A DNA stretch of 64,000 nucleotides from CAMLJR01 sp964500675. GTDB taxonomy: Bacteria > Pseudomonadota > Gammaproteobacteria > Pseudomonadales > CAMLJR01. Positions 60,748-64,000 of the stretch are shown one piece after another. The stretch is from positions 1 to 64,000 of the forward strand of contig CAZCNY010000007.1 of assembly GCA_964500675.1 (NCBI GenBank), given 5' to 3'. Each line of letters starts with the position of its first letter. Position 1 is the stretch's first letter. Below the pieces are notes generated by a model, which made no database searches, was not told where the DNA came from, and saw nothing but the letters and a program-made list of their open reading frames with translations. A program made the translations under genes and the position numbers.

Positions 60748-62603
60748 ATTTGCTCTTCTTAACATTTCTGTTTCCGCTGATCGGTTTTGTACTGCTCGCG
60801 TTCGCGCGCGGCCGCATTTCCGAAAATGGCGCGGCCATTATCGGTGTCGGCTCGATCGGTTTGTCGGCATTGACCGCGCTGTATGTCGGTTTCGATTTCA
60901 TGCAGCACCCGCCGGAAGGTGGTGCATTCACGCAAACGCTGTGGACCTGGATGAATGTCGACGGTTTTGCGCCGCAATTCGCGCTGCGCCTCGATGGGTT
61001 GTCGCTGACGATGCTCGGTGTGGTTACGGGTGTCGGTTTCTTCATTCATTTATTCGCCTCGTGGTACATGCGCGGTGAAAACGGTTACGAGCGTTTCTTC
61101 GCTTACATGAACTTGTTTGTCGCGAGCATGCTGTTCCTCGTGCTCGGCAACAATTTACTGTTCCTCTATTTCGGCTGGGAAGGCGTCGGTCTGTGCAGTT
61201 ACCTGCTGATCGGTTTCTATTACGAAGACCCCGCCAACGGGTTGGCCGCGCGCAAGGCGTTCGTGGTCACGCGCGTGGGCGATACGTTCATGGCGATTGG
61301 TTTGTTTCTGCTGTATCGCGAAATCGGCACGCTCAATATTCAGGACGCGCTCGCGCTCGCGCCGCAACATTTTCAGGCGGGCTCGCATTTAATTACGATC
61401 ATTGCGTTGTTATTGCTCGGTGGCGCGGTCGGTAAATCCGCGCAATTGCCGTTGCAGACGTGGCTGCCCGACGCGATGGCGGGTCCCACGCCGGTGTCCG
61501 CGCTCATTCACGCCGCAACGATGGTGACAGCGGGCGTGTATTTGATCGCGCGCACGCATACTTTATTTGAATTGTCGCCGTATGCATTGCATATGGTCGG
61601 CACCATCGGCGCGATTACGTTATTGCTCGCCGGTTTCGCGGCGCTTGTGCAAACCGATATCAAGCGCGTGCTGGCGTATTCGACAATGAGCCAGATCGGC
61701 TACATGTTTCTCGCGCTCGGCGCGGGGGCGTGGAGCGCGGCGATATTCCATTTGATGACGCATGCGTTTTTCAAGGCGCTGTTGTTCCTGTCGTCGGGCG
61801 CTGTAATTATTGCGTGCCATCACGAACAGGACATTTTTAAAATGGGCGGGCTGCGCAAAAAAATTCCGCTCGTCTACTGGTGCTTCTTGATCGGTGGCGG
61901 CGCGCTCGCGGCGATTCCGTATTTAACCGTCGGCTTCTTCAGTAAGGATGAGATTTTGTGGGAAGCGTACGCGAGCGGCCATATCGATTTTCTCATCGCG
62001 GGTCTGGTCGGCGCGTTTCTCACGTCGATTTATACCTTCCGCATGATCTTCATCGTCTTCCACGGCGAGGAGAAAACGCACGCGCACGAACTTAAAGGAT
62101 TTTCGTACAGCTTGCCGCTGATCGTGCTGCTGGTGCTGTCAACGTTTATCGGTGCGTTTATACATCCGCCGCTCGCGGGTGTATTGCCGGCAAGCGCGGG
62201 CGAACACGGCGGCGACATGAAAGCTCTTTCCAAAGAGAGCGTCGCGCTGTTGTCGGGTGCGATTGCGCTGATCGGTATCGCGATTGCCGCCGCGCTGTAT
62301 CTCGGCGAGCGCCGCCTCGTCAATTCGATCGCGAGCAGCGGCATCGGCAGATTATTGAGCAATTGGTGGCGCAATGCGTGGGGTTTCGATTGGCTCTACG
62401 ATGTCATTTTCGTAAAGCCTTATTTGTTCATCACTAACATCAATAAACGCGATGGCGCTGATGTCGCGATCAGTTTGATTCCGCGTGTGATGCGGGCGGG
62501 ACACGATGTTATGGGCGCGACCGAAAATGGCAGCGTGCGCTGGTATATCGCGTCGATGGGAATTGGCGCGGTGCTGGTGTTGGCAGCTGCGGTGCTAATT
62601 TAA
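60744..62603 (+). CDS. nuoL: NADH-quinone oxidoreductase subunit L
   Basis: Distal proton-pumping subunit with the long lateral helix. The 619-residue protein contains FGWEGVGLCSYLLIGFYY, KSAQLPLQTWLPDAMAGPTPVSALIHAATMVTAGVYL with the key Lys, and DIKRVLAYSTMSQIGYMFLALG. ATG at 60744 overlaps the nuoK stop; the longer open frame upstream belongs to another frame of nuoK. Confidence 0.96.
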   Translation: MNLLFLTFLFPLIGFVLLAFARGRISENGAAIIGVGSIGLSALTALYVGFDFMQHPPEGGAFTQTLWTWMNVDGFAPQFALRLDGLSLTMLGVVTGVGFFIHLFASWYMRGENGYERFFAYMNLFVASMLFLVLGNNLLFLYFGWEGVGLCSYLLIGFYYEDPANGLAARKAFVVTRVGDTFMAIGLFLLYREIGTLNIQDALALAPQHFQAGSHLITIIALLLLGGAVGKSAQLPLQTWLPDAMAGPTPVSALIHAATMVTAGVYLIARTHTLFELSPYALHMVGTIGAITLLLAGFAALVQTDIKRVLAYSTMSQIGYMFLALGAGAWSAAIFHLMTHAFFKALLFLSSGAVIIACHHEQDIFKMGGLRKKIPLVYWCFLIGGGALAAIPYLTVGFFSKDEILWEAYASGHIDFLIAGLVGAFLTSIYTFRMIFIVFHGEEKTHAHELKGFSYSLPLIVLLVLSTFIGAFIHPPLAGVLPASAGEHGGDMKALSKESVALLSGAIALIGIAIAAALYLGERRLVNSIASSGIGRLLSNWWRNAWGFDWLYDVIFVKPYLFITNINKRDGADVAISLIPRVMRAGHDVMGATENGSVRWYIASMGIGAVLVLAAAVLI

Positions 62604-62631
62604 AAATATTTACACAGGTAACCGTTTCGCC

Positions 62632-64000
62632 ATGATCTTGACCTGGCTTATTTTGATTCCGTTTATCGGCGGTCTGCTGTGCTGGCAGGGCGAGCGCCTG
62701 GGTCTCGGCATTCCGCGCTGGATCGCATTGTTTACGATGCTGATTACGCTCGCGCTCGCGGTGCAGTTGTGGTTCGACGGCAATTACCAAATCGCGAATG
62801 TGGTGAGCAGTGCGCCGCAGTGGCAGCTCGAATATCAAGTGCCGTGGATCGAGCGTTTCGGTATCAGCTTCCATCTCGCGCTCGATGGCCTGTCGTTGTT
62901 GATGGTTTTGCTCACGGGCCTGCTCGGCGTGATGGCGGTGGCGTGTTCGTGGAGCGAAATTCAGCGCCACGTCGGCTTCTTCCATTTGAATCTGTTGTGG
63001 AACCTCGGCGGTGTGATCGGCGTGTTTCTCGCCGTCGATATGTTTCTGTTTTTCTTCTTCTGGGAAATGATGCTGGTGCCGATGTATTTTCTCATCGCGC
63101 TGTGGGGGCACAACGCGCCCGACGGCAAGGGCCGCATTTATGCAGCGACGAAATTTTTTATTTTCACGCAGGCGAGCGGCTTGTTGCTGTTGCTCGCCAT
63201 CCTCGGTCTGGTCATCGTGCATTACAAGGCGACGGGCGTGCTCAGTTTTGATTACGCCGTGCTGCGCGGCACGGCGATGGCGCCGCATGTCGAATATATA
63301 TTGATGCTCGGCTTCTTTATCGCGTTCGCCGTGAAAATGCCGGTGGTGCCCGTGCACTCGTGGCTGCCCGATGCGCACTCGCAGGCGCCGACCGCCGGCT
63401 CGGTCGATCTCGCGGGCATTCTGCTCAAAACCGCTGCCTACGGTATGCTGCGTTTCGCGCTGCCGTTTTTTCCGAATGCATCGCACCAATTCGCATCGAT
63501 CGCGATGTGGCTCGGTGTTGTCGGCATTATTTATGGCGCGCTGCTCGCGTTCGTGCAGACCGATATCAAACGCCTGGTTGCGTACACGAGTATTTCGCAC
63601 ATGGGATTCGTGTTGATCGGTATTTATTCGGGATCGGCGCTCGCGCTGCAAGGTGTTGTCGTGCAGATGATCGCGCACGGCATTTCGGCCGGCGCGTTAT
63701 TTATTCTGAGCGGTGAATTGTACGAGCGCCTGCACACGCGCGATCTGCGCTTGATGGGCGGACTGTGGACGCGCTTGAAATATCTGCCGCCCGTGGCGTT
63801 GTTTTTCGCGGCCGCTTCGCTCGGTCTGCCCGGCATGGGCAATTTCGTCGGCGAATTTTTGATTCTGCTCGGTACGTTCAAGGTTGCGCCGCTCATTGCG
63901 ATTCTTGCCGCGAGCGGTTTGATTCTCGCCGCCGTGTATGCGTTGATCATGATGCAGCGCGGTTTTTACGGCAAACCGCAGAGCGAAGAGCGCCTAGTCG
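62632..64000 (+). CDS. nuoM: NADH-quinone oxidoreductase subunit M (cut by window end)
   Basis: Antiporter-like proton-pumping subunit of complex I. About 456 of the usual 500 or so residues are inside the window; the frame is open to the last base. Conserved charges are seen in FFFFWEMMLVPMYFLIALWG (Glu) and AVKMPVVPVHSWLPDAHSQAPTAGSVDLAGILLK (Lys), and DIKRLVAYTSISHMGFVLIG is present. nuoN would be expected next. Confidence 0.95.
   Translation, partial: MILTWLILIPFIGGLLCWQGERLGLGIPRWIALFTMLITLALAVQLWFDGNYQIANVVSSAPQWQLEYQVPWIERFGISFHLALDGLSLLMVLLTGLLGVMAVACSWSEIQRHVGFFHLNLLWNLGGVIGVFLAVDMFLFFFFWEMMLVPMYFLIALWGHNAPDGKGRIYAATKFFIFTQASGLLLLLAILGLVIVHYKATGVLSFDYAVLRGTAMAPHVEYILMLGFFIAFAVKMPVVPVHSWLPDAHSQAPTAGSVDLAGILLKTAAYGMLRFALPFFPNASHQFASIAMWLGVVGIIYGALLAFVQTDIKRLVAYTSISHMGFVLIGIYSGSALALQGVVVQMIAHGISAGALFILSGELYERLHTRDLRLMGGLWTRLKYLPPVALFFAAASLGLPGMGNFVGEFLILLGTFKVAPLIAILAASGLILAAVYALIMMQRGFYGKPQSEERLV

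Overview
The window is chromosomal DNA from a gammaproteobacterium. By eye its GC content is in the mid-to-upper fifties. Gene orders support the class: rimP-nusA-infB-rbfA-truB-rpsO-pnp, metG next to mrp and dcd, purM-purN beside genes for DUF2066 and Hda, arsC-like with DUF2069, and a nuo operon with a fused nuoCD of the Escherichia/Pseudomonas type. I cannot name a genus from the sequence. No prophage, insertion sequence, rRNA or CRISPR array was seen. The only tRNA is tRNA-Ser(CGA).

Layout. 0-4 kb: divergent ppk1 and ppx (polyphosphate synthesis and breakdown). 3.8-13.1 kb: the transcription/translation operon from rimP to pnp, preceded by a promoter and a structured leader. 13.1-14.6 kb: an ECF41-type sigma factor with its AhpD-like partner; both carry a matching ECF41 promoter. 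14.7-18 kb: a short-form leuA, a HolD-like gene, rimI and a small acidic protein. 18-25.7 kb: metG, rnfA, rnfB and rnfD, then a trehalase-like glycosidase in opposite orientation, then rnfG. rnfC and rnfE are not present here. 25.8-32 kb: mrp, dcd, DUF3108, purN, purM, DUF2066 and hda. 32-40.4 kb: an OmpA-family porin, a Cys-rich exported protein, a TlpA-like protein, a YihY-family membrane protein, an ArsC-like protein, DUF2069, sppA, glpE and two PilZ proteins. 40.7-44.1 kb: two paralogous lipoproteins of unknown function. 44.2-50 kb: cls, a Nudix hydrolase, a long-form leuA with a leucine-rich leader peptide, htpX and two small genes. 50.4-64 kb: tRNA-Ser and nuoA to nuoM, with nuoM cut by the window end.

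The most unusual locus is metG. Its reading frame holds an in-frame insert of about 180 codons, exactly in the linker between the synthetase body and the C-terminal tRNA-binding domain. The insert is a DUF559 (Vsr/RecB-like nuclease fold) domain bracketed by palindromic CCCTCTCCC/GGGAGAGGG repeats. Further copies of the repeat lie beside mrp, dcd and DUF3108, with a short related palindrome next to htpX. This looks like a repeat-borne nuclease cassette carried as a cryptic domain in an essential gene. Other notable items are the two ECF41 promoters, the leu attenuator, the reduced Rnf cluster whose RnfA lacks a conserved Cys, and the leader upstream of rimP.
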